Positions 50,872-60,359 of a stretch of 64,000 nucleotides of DNA are shown here, one piece after another. The notes beneath the pieces were generated by a model. The model was not told the DNA's origin. It ran no database searches and worked only from the letters and a program-made list of their open reading frames with translations. How positions within the stretch are numbered: position 1 is the first letter of the stretch; every line of letters starts with the position of its first letter. The stretch is from Nevskiaceae bacterium (GTDB lineage Bacteria > Pseudomonadota > Gammaproteobacteria > Nevskiales > Nevskiaceae): assembly GCA_021731445.1 (NCBI GenBank), contig JAKFXK010000035.1, forward strand, positions 1 through 64,000. Reading direction: 5' to 3'. The position numbers and the translations under genes are program-made.

Positions 50872-51546
50872 TCAGCCCGATACACTCGACCCATTAAGAG
50901 CAGTTTTCTTGAGCTGCTGGATAACGGCCGCGAACACGCCATGGCAGTGAGCAACCATGACTTCTTGAGGTTCTCGATAGCCTCCTAGAAACCAACGCAT
51001 TGCGAGATGAGATGCCGCACCCAACAGGGCCGTTGCCAGTAGGTCAGCGTCCAGTTTCGGGCTGCTTGCCGGGGTCATTGCATCCGCCAAGACTAATTTG
51101 ATCTTGTTGGCAAATTGCAGCACGCCGCGTCGGTAGAGCTTGCTGATATTGGTGGCTGTGCCATAGACCTCGATGATGAGGATGCGGGCGAGTTTGGGGT
51201 CGGCTCGCAGCAGACCGAAATAGGCTTCGGTCAAGGCAAGTGCCAAGGTTTCAGGCGCCCTGGACGCGCCGGCAATGGCCGCGTCCAGGGTCTCGTTCAG
51301 AACCTCTAACTCGCGGTCGTAGACGGCCTCGAACAAGGCCACCGGGTTGTCGAATGATTCATAGAAATAGCGTTCGGTCAGGCCTGCTTCAGCGCAGATC
51401 TGGCGCACGGTGGAACCCTGAAAGCCGTGCTCGCCGAATACGGTTTTGGCGGCATCCATGAATTGTTCGTATCGACGTGCTTGCCGCGCCTGAGGGCTTT
51501 CTCCCCGATAGCTGCGCCGCTGATCCAGCTTGCTGATTGTGCTCAT
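50872..51546 (-). CDS. TetR-family transcriptional regulator
   Basis: A 224-residue repressor with an N-terminal HTH (FMDAAKTVFGEHGFQGSTVRQICAEAGLTERYFYESFDN) and a helical ligand domain. It diverges from the monooxygenase gene, and a 22-bp palindrome lies between the two starts (51581-51602). By position it should repress both itself and the monooxygenase/SDR operon, released by a substrate of the pathway (inference). Confidence 0.9.
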   Translation of the reverse strand: MSTISKLDQRRSYRGESPQARQARRYEQFMDAAKTVFGEHGFQGSTVRQICAEAGLTERYFYESFDNPVALFEAVYDRELEVLNETLDAAIAGASRAPETLALALTEAYFGLLRADPKLARILIIEVYGTATNISKLYRRGVLQFANKIKLVLADAMTPASSPKLDADLLATALLGAASHLAMRWFLGGYREPQEVMVAHCHGVFAAVIQQLKKTALNGSSVSG

Positions 51547-51580
51547 GGCTGATGTTGACAGCGCATATTGTTAGATGCAA

Positions 51581-51602
51581 AGTGACAATACACATTGTCA
51601 CT
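51581..51602. promoter_or_regulatory. Palindromic operator between tetR and the monooxygenase gene
   Basis: AGTGACAAT-ACAC-ATTGTCACT is a perfect 9-bp inverted repeat with a four-base spacer. It lies 34 bases from the tetR start and 15 bases before the monooxygenase ATG. A related single half-site TTGACA occurs at 51555. Typical TetR operator geometry. Confidence 0.75.
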
Positions 51603-51617
51603 AAGTGAGCTTAACGC

Positions 51618-53117
51618 ATGGCTGACATCGCAATTGCAGACGCCAACGCCACGCCCGATTTCGCGGTAGTCATCATCGGCACGGGCTTTTCAGGCCTGGG
51701 CATGGCGATTCGGCTCAAGCAGCAGGGCCGCAGCGACTTTGCAGTATTCGAGCGCGAGGCCGGATTGGGTGGTGCCTGGTACGCCAATACCTACCCTGGG
51801 TGCGCCTGTGATGTGCCTTCGCACTTGTATTCGTTTTCGTTTGAGCCAAACCCTGCTTGGTCGCGCTTGTTCTCGCCGCAGGCCGAGATCAAGACTTATC
51901 TCGAACGCTGCGCCGACAAATACGACGTCCGCAAACACATCCGCTTCAACAGCGAGATCGTCGAAGCCCGCTTTGATGAGCCGAGTGGCTTGTGGCGCGT
52001 GGGCACGGCCAACGGCGAAACGGTCACCGCTCGTAGCGTGGTCGCAGGGCTGGGGCCATTGAGCCGCCCTGCGTTTCCGGATATCCCCGGCATTGCTCAG
52101 TTCAAGGGCAAGATTTTTCATTCGCAGCAGTGGGATCACGGTTACGACCTGAGCGGAAAGCGGGTCGCCAGCATTGGCACCGGTGCCAGTGCCATTCAGT
52201 TCGTACCAGAGATCGCGCCCAAAGTCGCGCAACTGCATTTGTTTCAGCGCACGCCGCCATGGATCGTGCCCAAGCCCGACAAGCCGATCAGTGAAAAAGA
52301 ACGCGCGCAGTTTCGCCGCCACCCAGGGCTGCAACGTTTCGCCCGCAACTTTATCTACTGGTTTTTGGAGCTGCGGGTGTTTGGTTTTGTACTCAACCCG
52401 AAGCTATTGATGTCGATGCAGCGCCAGGGTGAGCGATTGTTGCAAAAGCAGATCCAGGATCCAGCACTGCGCGCCAAGCTCACACCGAGTTACGCGCTGG
52501 GCTGCAAGCGGGTGCTGATCTCGAACAACTACTACCCGGCCTTGAACCGCAGCAATGTCACGCTGCACACCATTGGCATCCGTGAGTTCACGGCCAATGG
52601 CCTGACCACCAGCGAGGGTCACGAGCTGGCACTCGATGCAGTCATTCTCGGCACCGGCTTTCATGTAACCGATGGGGTGCCCAAGGGCATGATCTTCGGG
52701 CGTGGTGGCCGCGATCTGGTGGACGCCTGGGCTGAGGGCACCGAAGCCTACAAGGGCACCACCATCGCGGGCTATCCCAATTTCTACCTGATGACCGGTG
52801 CCAATACCGGCGTCGGTCATACCTCACTGGTGTTCATGATCGAGTGCCAGCTCAACTACGTGCTCGATGGCTTGAAGACGCTCGCAGCCAAGAAGCTGAA
52901 ATTCATGGACGTGCGGCCCCAAGTGCAGCGCGCCTTCAACCAGCGGCTGCAAGCACGCATGAGCGGCACCATCTGGAACACCGGCGGCTGCAAGAGCTGG
53001 TACTTCGACAAGAACGGCAAGAACGCCACCCAGTGGCCGGGCTTCAGCTGGCAGTTCCACCGCCAGACCCGTCGTTTTGACGCCGCCCAATACGAGCAGG
53101 TACCGCTTTCCAAATAA
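51618..53117 (+). CDS. Flavin-dependent Baeyer-Villiger-type monooxygenase
   Basis: A 499-residue flavoprotein. FAD binding: IGTGFSGLGMA (20-30), then GLGGAWYANTYPGCACDVPSHLYSFSF. The BVMO fingerprint FKGKIFHSQQWDH (162-174) is intact, ending in D rather than P. The NADPH Rossmann motif is IGTGASAIQ (186-194). Enzymes of this group insert oxygen next to a ketone, using NADPH and O2, and occur in cyclic-ketone and steroid catabolism. It is followed 21 bases later by an SDR, which could supply the ketone from an alcohol. Confidence 0.9.
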   Translation: MADIAIADANATPDFAVVIIGTGFSGLGMAIRLKQQGRSDFAVFEREAGLGGAWYANTYPGCACDVPSHLYSFSFEPNPAWSRLFSPQAEIKTYLERCADKYDVRKHIRFNSEIVEARFDEPSGLWRVGTANGETVTARSVVAGLGPLSRPAFPDIPGIAQFKGKIFHSQQWDHGYDLSGKRVASIGTGASAIQFVPEIAPKVAQLHLFQRTPPWIVPKPDKPISEKERAQFRRHPGLQRFARNFIYWFLELRVFGFVLNPKLLMSMQRQGERLLQKQIQDPALRAKLTPSYALGCKRVLISNNYYPALNRSNVTLHTIGIREFTANGLTTSEGHELALDAVILGTGFHVTDGVPKGMIFGRGGRDLVDAWAEGTEAYKGTTIAGYPNFYLMTGANTGVGHTSLVFMIECQLNYVLDGLKTLAAKKLKFMDVRPQVQRAFNQRLQARMSGTIWNTGGCKSWYFDKNGKNATQWPGFSWQFHRQTRRFDAAQYEQVPLSK

Positions 53118-53138
53118 TACTCAGCGAGGAGAAAACGC

Positions 53139-53957
53139 ATGAGCAACTATTACAAAAATAAAATCGCAGTCGTCACCGGGGCGGGCTCTGGCATTGGCCG
53201 GTCCATCGCCAGACTCTTGGCCAGCCACGGCGCGCGCGTGCACTGTGTTGACATCAACCTCGCTGCGGCCCGTGCGGTTGCGACAGAAATTGGCAACGCC
53301 ACAGCGCACCAAGTCAATGTGACGGATGCTGCCGCACTGGTCGCGCTGGCCGATGCGGTCTATAGCGCCGATGGCCGTGTGGACTTGCTGTTCAACAACG
53401 CCGGCATTGCCCACGGCGGCAAGATTGCTGATAGCGAAGTGAGCGACTGGAAGAAGTTGCTTGATGTGAATGTGATGGGCGTTGTGCACGGCATCCACGC
53501 CTTTTTACCGCGCATGCAGGCCCAGAGCGGCCCAGCGCATATCGTCAATACCGCCTCCGGAGCCGGGCTGTTCGCTACGGCTGGCATGGGGCCGTATTGC
53601 GCCTCAAAGCATGCGGTGGTGGGCCTCTCGCAAGTTCTGGCGGCCGAGCTGCACGGCAGTCACATCGCCGTCACCATTCTCTGCCCGGGAATCGTCAACA
53701 CGCCGATTCTGGAAGCCGCACAGCTGCGTGGCGAGATGATTGGCCGCAAGAAAAAGACCCAGGCCTTCTACGAAAAAAAGGGTGCCTCGCCAGACAAGGT
53801 TGCTGCTGATGCGCTGGCAGATATCGAGAAGCGCAAGCTGTTTTGCCTCACGCCCAGAGCAGAGGTTGGCGTGGGCTGGCTGGCACAGCGCATCTCGCCA
53901 CTGCTGTCGCAGGCGCTGATGCGAAAGGTGATGAGCAAGGTGCTGGAGTCCGGCTGA
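53139..53957 (+). CDS. Short-chain dehydrogenase/reductase
   Basis: A 272-residue classical SDR with the cofactor motif TGAGSGIG (13-20), the NNAG motif at 86-89, and the S140/Y153/K157 catalytic set (TASGAG, YCASK). D38 (HCVDINL) suggests NAD preference. AGCGAGGAG precedes the ATG. Its C-terminal tail (WLAQRISPLLSQALMRKVMSK) is of the longer kind seen in substrate-specific SDRs. It is in the monooxygenase operon and probably oxidises an alcohol or reduces a ketone of the same substrate. Confidence 0.9.
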   Translation: MSNYYKNKIAVVTGAGSGIGRSIARLLASHGARVHCVDINLAAARAVATEIGNATAHQVNVTDAAALVALADAVYSADGRVDLLFNNAGIAHGGKIADSEVSDWKKLLDVNVMGVVHGIHAFLPRMQAQSGPAHIVNTASGAGLFATAGMGPYCASKHAVVGLSQVLAAELHGSHIAVTILCPGIVNTPILEAAQLRGEMIGRKKKTQAFYEKKGASPDKVAADALADIEKRKLFCLTPRAEVGVGWLAQRISPLLSQALMRKVMSKVLESG

Positions 53958-54019
53958 AGCCAGCCGCGTTACCACGCCGCCGATTTCAGCTTTTTCACCC
54001 TGATCACCGAGGTGTCGAA

Positions 54020-56542
54020 ATGATCATTTCTTTTCTGCGCGCATTGCTTTCTGGTTGGATGTCGCCCCGCCGCTTGGCGATGGTTTGGCTTGGTCTCGCC
54101 AGCGGCATGTTCCAGAGCGTGAACGCCCAGAACCAGACGGCCGACCCCAAGGCAGATGAAGCGCCTCAGGCCGAACTCGCAACAATCCCTGTGGATGCGC
54201 TGCCGCAGCAGACGGAGGCTGAAACGCAAAGCACCGGCGCGCAGCTCGAGACGGTCATTGTGACGGCGCAAAAGCGCAGCGATCCTTTGCAAGATGTGCC
54301 GGCATCGGTAACTGCATTCACAGCCAAAGACCTCGAACGGATTTCATTCAACGATGTGAGTGATCTGGTCGCCTATGTGCCGGCGCTGAGCGTAGGCACC
54401 AACGTCTCGCCCCTGTCGACCAGCTTCAGATTAAGAAATGTCGGCAAGTTCTCTGCCATCCCCTCGTTCGAGCCGGCAGTGGGCCTGTTCATTGACGGCG
54501 CGTTCCGGGCGCGCTCTGGTTTGGGCTTGGGCGACATCGTCGATGTCACGTCCGTGGAGGTTTTGAAAGGGCCGCAGAGCACGCTGTATGGAAAGAATGT
54601 CAGCGCCGGTGTCATCAGCATCGCTACCGAAGGCCCCACCGAGAGCTTCGAGGCGATGACCGAGGCCAGTGTGGGTAACTACAACCTGCGGCAGTTCAAG
54701 GGCTATGTCAGCGGCCCATTGCTTGGCGGGCTCAAGGGTCGGCTGAGCGGCATCTACACCAAGTCAGGGCCGTTCATGAAAAACCTGGTCGGCGTCGATC
54801 ATGATGATCGTGGCTCAAAGGCCGTGCGAGGACAGCTCGCCTACGACTTCAGCAATGGCTTGAGCAGCCGGTTGATTGTTGGCTATGTCGACAAGGATCT
54901 GCACCCCAAGCAGGGAGATACCTTTGCCAGCGATGCGAATATCGAGATCATCCGTAACGCAGGCGGGCAGGTCACCAACAATAATCCTCGTGATGGCATC
55001 GTCGAATACGACGATTTCAACCGCTTCACGCTCACTGCCACCGATGTGATTTTCAATAACACCTACAAGGCAGAAAACTGGTCGCTGACATCGATTTCCA
55101 GTTACGACGAATATGATGCGCTCAGTGCCCTGCGCGATGCCGAGCAAATGAGCCTGAGCACCGCGATCTATGACGACACTCAAATCGGCAGCAACATTTC
55201 ACAAGAGTTGCGGTTGGATACGCGAGTGACTGACCGGGTCAAGTTCCTGGGCGGCCTCTTTCTGCTCAAGAGCCATTTCCGCCAAGGAGATCCCAATCGT
55301 CCGGAGTTCGTGCTTGAAGACCAGGTGGAAGAGCTGGGCAACTCCATTGCCAGCTACATTGCTGCGCATCCTGAAGGCCAGGCAGATGGTGCGCCGGGTT
55401 TGCCAGTAACGCCGACGATACCCATTGTTCCCGGCATGCCGCTGCCATTGATTGGCGTTGAGGGTGATCAGGGTAATTTTCTGGCAATCCTCAACACCAG
55501 GGCCTACGGCATTTTCAGCAAGATCGATATCGAGCTGACCGATGCTTTGGACGTGTCGCTGGGCGTGCGCTATTCGGCAGAGCGCAAGGCCGGTTCGCTG
55601 GTGCAGTCCTACACGTTGTCGCCGCTGGGCTGTGTGCCACCCGTCAACGCCAACTTCATTTGTGCAGTGACCCCGCAGGGTAATGATTTCGCCAAGACCC
55701 GAACCTTCAGTGGGCTGACCGGCGCTTTTCAGGCCAGCTATCACTTCACCAAAAATTTCATGGTTTACGGCACTCTGTCCAACGGCTTTAAGTCCGGTGG
55801 TTACAGCTTGCAAAATGGCACGGCACCCGCTGATTTCCGTCCCTATGGAAGCGAGCGCATCATCAATGTCGATGCCGGCTTCAAGTCGGAGTTCTTCAAG
55901 AAACGTGTGCGCATCAATGCAGCCGTCTTTCGCACCCGTTACAAGGACTATCAGGAAGCCAGCTATCGCGGCCTGTTCTTTGTAGTCAACTCCGCCGAAT
56001 CGGTTTCAGTGACGGGCATGGAGCTTGATACGGAGTTCTTGCTAGCCAAAAGTCTCACCGCCAGCCTGGGGCTGCAATACGTGGACTCGAAGTACGACAC
56101 TTACACCAGCGGCCAGTGCTTTTATGGACGCACGCCTGACAACGACCGTGGGCAGTGCGATCTCAGCGGCCAAAAGTTGCCCACAGCAGCCACAGTCAAG
56201 GGACTAGCCTCATTGGAATGGGAGCGTCGGCTCGGCCAGGGCAAGTTCTATTCGCGCGGTGACTACAGCCATACCGGCAAGGCGAACTCAAGCTCTGAAC
56301 TGGATCCGCGCTTCAATCAACCGGCGCTGGGGCTGATCAATGTCAAGCTAGGCTGGAGAACCTCTCAGGCAGATGTCTCAGTGGGCGCTAAGAACCTCAC
56401 CGACCAAAAATATGTGGACCAATCTGCCAATGCCAACGTATTGACGCCGATTGATACAGCTGTCGGCTCGCCAGTCGGCTCGTATCAAAATTACGTCGGC
56501 ACACCGCGCGAAATCGAGCTGAGCTTGAAGCTGACTTTCTGA
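54020..56542 (+). CDS. TonB-dependent outer-membrane receptor
   Basis: An 840-residue protein. A signal peptide (AMVWLGLASGMFQSVNA) and a short acidic stretch precede the TonB box/plug: LETVIVTAQKRSDPLQDVPASVTAFTAKDLERISFNDVSDLVAYVPALSVG, with VEVLKGPQSTLYGKNVSAGVISI. The barrel ends RELxL-type (TPREIELSLKLTF). It imports a substrate across the outer membrane with TonB energy. Next to a BVMO, SDR and MFS gene it probably imports the substrate of this catabolic locus rather than iron (inference). ATG 54020 starts the signal peptide; the frame runs open upstream. Confidence 0.9.
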   Translation: MIISFLRALLSGWMSPRRLAMVWLGLASGMFQSVNAQNQTADPKADEAPQAELATIPVDALPQQTEAETQSTGAQLETVIVTAQKRSDPLQDVPASVTAFTAKDLERISFNDVSDLVAYVPALSVGTNVSPLSTSFRLRNVGKFSAIPSFEPAVGLFIDGAFRARSGLGLGDIVDVTSVEVLKGPQSTLYGKNVSAGVISIATEGPTESFEAMTEASVGNYNLRQFKGYVSGPLLGGLKGRLSGIYTKSGPFMKNLVGVDHDDRGSKAVRGQLAYDFSNGLSSRLIVGYVDKDLHPKQGDTFASDANIEIIRNAGGQVTNNNPRDGIVEYDDFNRFTLTATDVIFNNTYKAENWSLTSISSYDEYDALSALRDAEQMSLSTAIYDDTQIGSNISQELRLDTRVTDRVKFLGGLFLLKSHFRQGDPNRPEFVLEDQVEELGNSIASYIAAHPEGQADGAPGLPVTPTIPIVPGMPLPLIGVEGDQGNFLAILNTRAYGIFSKIDIELTDALDVSLGVRYSAERKAGSLVQSYTLSPLGCVPPVNANFICAVTPQGNDFAKTRTFSGLTGAFQASYHFTKNFMVYGTLSNGFKSGGYSLQNGTAPADFRPYGSERIINVDAGFKSEFFKKRVRINAAVFRTRYKDYQEASYRGLFFVVNSAESVSVTGMELDTEFLLAKSLTASLGLQYVDSKYDTYTSGQCFYGRTPDNDRGQCDLSGQKLPTAATVKGLASLEWERRLGQGKFYSRGDYSHTGKANSSSELDPRFNQPALGLINVKLGWRTSQADVSVGAKNLTDQKYVDQSANANVLTPIDTAVGSPVGSYQNYVGTPREIELSLKLTF

Positions 56543-56548
56543 CGCATT

Positions 56549-56815
56549 TTGCGAGCGCGGCCGCAGCAATTTGCTCACCACGATGCCGCGTCCGCCTATC
56601 GCAGCGCCTTGGCCGCGAAGAATGTCGAACGACCAGGGAGCTTGCAGATGCAGATCGGCAATGCGCTCTACAACGAGAAAAAATATCTCGAGGCACGCAG
56701 CGAGTTCCAGAGTGCAGTGCAGTACGCCGAGATCGTGAAAGAGGGCGCGATCTGGGTCAACTTCATGGACAAGGAAATCGCGCGCCGAAAAGCGCTCGAG
56801 CAGCCGGCGAGCTGA
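56549..56815 (+). pseudogene. C-terminal fragment of a TPR protein
   Basis: The frame has no ATG near its 5' end and no RBS, yet codes for a plausible TPR ending: AASAYRSALAAKNVERPGSLQMQIGNALYNEKKYLEARSEFQSAVQYAEIVKEGAIWVNFMDKEIARRKAL. It begins immediately after the receptor stop. It reads like the last 80 or so residues of a larger TPR protein whose 5' part is gone. A short translated protein from TTG 56549 cannot be excluded. Confidence 0.5.
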
Positions 56816-56863
56816 GTCGAATCTCGTCACCCCCAGACCATTGCAAGGCCATTGAGCGTCCCG

Positions 56864-58165
56864 ATGAAATCCAAAAACCAGAAACCCATCCGCGGCGCGT
56901 GGCTGCTGCTGCTGATTCTCACCCTGCTAAACATCCTCAACTTTGCAGACCGCTACGTGATCGTGGCGTTCTCAACCACCATCGTGCGCGAGTTGGGGCT
57001 GAGCAACTTCCAGTTCGGGCTGATGACGGGCTTGATCTTCCTCGCGGTCTACATGGTTGCAGGCATCGCCGCCGGCACCCTGGCGGATCGCATGCACAGG
57101 CCTCGCCTGATTGCGATGGGTGTCGCCGTCTGGAGCTTGTTGACCGCCGTCACCGGCATGACCCAGAGCTTTGTGCAGATGGCCTTGGCGCGGGTCTTCA
57201 TCGGCGTGGGCGAAGCCTCACTGACACCTGCCGCCACCAGCCTGATCGCCGATGCCTATCCGCCATCTCGCCGCGCCCTGCCGTACGGCATTTTCTACTG
57301 GGGTATTCCGGTCGGGGTCGGTGGCGCCTATATCTACGCGGCGGCGCTCGGGCCGGTACTCGGCTGGCGCGCCTGTTTCTATGTGCTGGGTGCGGTCGGC
57401 GTCGCACTGGCACTACTGCTGCTGTTGATGAAGGACATCCCCCGCGCGCGCTATGACGAGCCCATCGATCAGCAGGTGCAGGACGGTGTGCCCAACAGCA
57501 TCTCCAAAAGCCTCGGAGCCATCTGGCTTCTCGCCAGATCGAACCCAGCGTTTGCGCTGACGCTAATCGGCGCCTGTGCCACCACTTTCGTGCAAGGCGC
57601 TTCGGTGCTCGACCTTATGTGGTGGGTGAAAGAGCGCGGCTACGCGGAGGCACAGGCTCAGCAGTACACCGGGCTCATGTTTCTCGTGGGCGGTCTCTTG
57701 GGCGGTGTTCTCGGTGGTGTCGGTGGAGATATCGCGCGACGGATGAGCCCTGCCGGCGATCTCAAGTTTCTCGCCTGGGCCATGGTCGTCGCCATCCCGA
57801 TGAGCATCGTGTATCGCTACGTCGCTCCAGCAACGCCGCTGTTTTACCTGCTCGGCTTCAGCGGCAGCGTTTTGTTCATGTTCTATTTTGGGCCCATTTC
57901 GTCCGCCTTCCAGGAGCAGATCCCCACTCATCTTCGGGGCACGGCAACGGGCGTCATCGTCGTGGTCACCACGCTGACCAGTGCGATCGGTTCGGCCGTG
58001 GTGGGACTGCTCGCCGACCTGATGCCGGGCTGGGGCAGCGAAACGCCGATCACCTCCGCCATTCGCATCTGCCAATGCGTGGGATTGATTGCTATCCCCT
58101 GCTATTTGCTGGCCGCAAAGATAATCACGAAACAATCGCTTACTCGTGCCGGTGTTGGCCGTTGA
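56864..58165 (+). CDS. MFS transporter (spinster-type)
   Basis: A 433-residue 12-helix permease. The N-terminal half has LNFADRYVIVAF, a GTLADRMHRPRLIAMG loop (the MFS A-motif) and GVGEASLTPAATSLIADAYPPSRRALPYGIFYWGIPVGVG. These patterns match the spinster-like MFS group found in catabolic gene clusters. It moves a small organic compound across the inner membrane. ATG 56864 was taken as start; a TTG 12 bases upstream is an alternative. Confidence 0.9.
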   Translation: MKSKNQKPIRGAWLLLLILTLLNILNFADRYVIVAFSTTIVRELGLSNFQFGLMTGLIFLAVYMVAGIAAGTLADRMHRPRLIAMGVAVWSLLTAVTGMTQSFVQMALARVFIGVGEASLTPAATSLIADAYPPSRRALPYGIFYWGIPVGVGGAYIYAAALGPVLGWRACFYVLGAVGVALALLLLLMKDIPRARYDEPIDQQVQDGVPNSISKSLGAIWLLARSNPAFALTLIGACATTFVQGASVLDLMWWVKERGYAEAQAQQYTGLMFLVGGLLGGVLGGVGGDIARRMSPAGDLKFLAWAMVVAIPMSIVYRYVAPATPLFYLLGFSGSVLFMFYFGPISSAFQEQIPTHLRGTATGVIVVVTTLTSAIGSAVVGLLADLMPGWGSETPITSAIRICQCVGLIAIPCYLLAAKIITKQSLTRAGVGR

Positions 58166-58228
58166 ACGCGCCCCAAATTGGGAACGCGGCTTGCTTCGAT
58201 CGACGCCCTCCAATGAATAGGAAGCCGC

Positions 58229-59320
58229 ATGAGTGACGACCTGTTGGACGAGCCCGGTGCGGTGCGAGAAGAAAACGCATTCGATCCAGAGTTGATCCTG
58301 CCGTTTCTGCGCTCACAGATTGCCGACCTCCCGTTCGGCCCCGTGGAGCTCAGGCAGTTTGCAGGGGGTTCTTCGAATATCACCTATCTGCTTAAGGTGG
58401 GTGGCCGCGAGATGATCCTGCGTCGTCCACCTCCGGGCACTAAGGCGGAATCCGCGCACGACATGGACCGGGAATTCCGCATCATGCGGCGGCTCAGGCC
58501 ACATTTTCCCTGTCCCATACCGCTAGCCCATTGCGACGACGAATCCATCATTGGGAGCTCCTTCTACGTGATGGAAAAGCTGACCGGGGTGATCATGCGC
58601 CGCGATCCGCCTACGGGCTTGAGCTATACGCCTACCGAGGCGAGACAGCTCTGCCGCAATCTGTTCGATACCCAGATCAAGCTGCACCTGCTCGACTACC
58701 AGGCGGCAGGTCTCAGCGATCTTGGAAAGCCGCAAGGCTATGTATCCCGCCAGATCAAAGGCTGGTGCGAGCGCTTCGAGAAGACCTGGACCGATGACGC
58801 GCCGCGCTGCGAAGATCTGATGGCCTGGCTCAAGGCCAACGAGCCTCAGGATTGCCCGCGCTCGGCACTGATCCACAACGATTTCCGCTTCGATAACGTC
58901 GTGCTTTCCGCGAAGGACAACATGAGCGTGATCGGCGTGATCGGCGTGCTCGACTGGGAGATGGCCACGCTCGGCGACCCCTTGATGGATCTGGGCTCCT
59001 CGCTGGCCTACTGGGTGCAGGCAGACGACGAACCCCGGATGCAGACGCTGAGAATGCAGCCCAGCCAGTTGGCTGGAATGATGAGCCGCAAAGAGATCCT
59101 GGACTATTACGCCGAAAAAGCCGGCATCGCGATCCCCAATCCTGATTTCTACTATGTGTTCGGTCTGTTTCGTTTGGGCGTCATCGCCCAGCAGATCTAC
59201 TACCGCTGGAAGCTAGGGCAAACGAACAATCCGCGGGTGCAGGCTTTCGGCATGTTCGTCACTGTCCTCTCCGAGGTGGCGAGCAAAGTGATTGACAAAG
59301 CCGCTAATTCGCATATCTGA
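58229..59320 (+). CDS. Phosphotransferase family protein (APH-like, ACAD10/11 N-domain type)
   Basis: A 363-residue kinase-like protein. ELRQFAGGSSNITYLLKVGGREMILRRPP binds the nucleotide, HNDFRFDN is the catalytic Brenner-type loop, and LDWEMATLGDPLMDLG supplies the metal-binding aspartate. It is like the N-terminal domain of ACAD10/11, whose kinase phosphorylates 4-hydroxyacyl-CoAs on the way to beta-oxidation. A short duplication (SVIGVIGVLDW) lies just before the DFG-like block. Together with the MFS gene it probably takes part in degradation of a hydroxylated acid. Confidence 0.87.
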   Translation: MSDDLLDEPGAVREENAFDPELILPFLRSQIADLPFGPVELRQFAGGSSNITYLLKVGGREMILRRPPPGTKAESAHDMDREFRIMRRLRPHFPCPIPLAHCDDESIIGSSFYVMEKLTGVIMRRDPPTGLSYTPTEARQLCRNLFDTQIKLHLLDYQAAGLSDLGKPQGYVSRQIKGWCERFEKTWTDDAPRCEDLMAWLKANEPQDCPRSALIHNDFRFDNVVLSAKDNMSVIGVIGVLDWEMATLGDPLMDLGSSLAYWVQADDEPRMQTLRMQPSQLAGMMSRKEILDYYAEKAGIAIPNPDFYYVFGLFRLGVIAQQIYYRWKLGQTNNPRVQAFGMFVTVLSEVASKVIDKAANSHI

Positions 59321-59502
59321 CGCGAACTGTTCTGGTACCTCTCACCGTCTGCTTTTGGCACCTCTGAGACGATCACTCGACAGTCTCAAATGACCGCTTG
59401 GTGATTGGACGAGGGACGGGACTACCACGTATCGGGGTGGATGGCTTGTCCCCGTTATGTCCGGGGGATCTTCGAGAAGATCGGCATCGAATCCGTCAAA
59501 CG

Positions 59503-60255
59503 CTACAAGCCTCCCGCGACATCTATAAAGCTACCCGTCACGAACGACGCATGCATTGAAGCAAGCCACAAAACGGCCTCGGCAACCTCGCTTGGCTGCC
59601 CACCTCTTTGCAGCGGGATATTCGACTTGAGCCTTTCCAGCCGGTTTGACTCACCGCCGGAAGCATGCATTTCAGTATGGATGAAGCCAGGGCGAACCCC
59701 ATTCACTCGAATGCCTTCAGAAGCCAGCTCTGCAGCCAGTCCGCGCGTCAGCGTGTCGATTGCGCCTTTGGATGCCGCGTAGTCGACATATTCATTCGGC
59801 GCACCGCTGACCGCGGCTCTCGATGAGATATTTACGATAGATCCACCGATGCCGCCGCCTTTCAATGACATCCGTTTCGATGCTTCCTTGCAGCAGAGGA
59901 AAGTGCTCAAAACGTTCGTCTTCAGCATCTCCATAAATCGAGATTCGGAGATATCGGCAAACTTGCTTTGAGGCCTCAAGATCGCTGCGTTATTCACAAG
60001 AACCGACAATCGCCCAAGCTGAGCATCCAAAGCCTCAAACAGCCGCTCGACATCTTCAGAAGCCGAAACGTCGGCCTGCACGACGATGCACCTGCCACCT
60101 GCCTTCGATATTTCTTGCCTCACGCTTTCGGCAGCTGCCACATTCGAAAGGTAATTTATGCAGACTGCAAATCCCTGTCTTGCAAACAGTTTTGCCGTCT
60201 CTGCACCGATGCCTCTGCTCGCCCCTGTAATCAGGGCCACGTTGTTCGACGGCAT
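59503..60255 (-). CDS. Short-chain dehydrogenase/reductase
   Basis: A 250-residue classical SDR. The cofactor motif is TGASRGIG (10-17), NNAA is at 88-91, and the catalytic set is S144/S145 (NISSRA), Y159 and K163 (YAASK). The C-terminus VTGSFIDVAGGL is the standard SDR ending. ATG 60255 has GAGGAG at 12 bases; a GTG 12 bases upstream overlaps that site and is less likely. Base composition is lower in GC than the rest of the window, which hints at a different origin. The 182 bases before its stop (59321-59502) hold nothing I can identify. Confidence 0.88.
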   Translation of the reverse strand: MPSNNVALITGASRGIGAETAKLFARQGFAVCINYLSNVAAAESVRQEISKAGGRCIVVQADVSASEDVERLFEALDAQLGRLSVLVNNAAILRPQSKFADISESRFMEMLKTNVLSTFLCCKEASKRMSLKGGGIGGSIVNISSRAAVSGAPNEYVDYAASKGAIDTLTRGLAAELASEGIRVNGVRPGFIHTEMHASGGESNRLERLKSNIPLQRGGQPSEVAEAVLWLASMHASFVTGSFIDVAGGL

Positions 60256-60306
60256 CAGCGTGTGCACTCCTCAGTAAAAGTGAAGAAACCCCAACTGCCC
60301 GAGATG

Positions 60307-60338
60307 GGCGGTCAGGCACACCACGGCAAGTGACCGCC
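60307..60338. repeat. Stem-loop between two minus-strand genes
   Basis: GGCGGTCA (60307-60314) and TGACCGCC (60331-60338) can pair across a 16-base loop, in the gap between the ABM-fold gene and the SDR. There is no T-run; it could be a weak terminator or operator. Confidence 0.3.
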
Positions 60339-60359
60339 ATGACCTGTCTCTGGGCGAGC

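Noticed and set aside
59405-59502. Possible transposase remnant before the SDR stop
   Set aside because: A short stretch (HVSGWMACPRYVRGIFEKIGIESVK) looks protein-like, but I could not match it to a transposase family and found no inverted ends.
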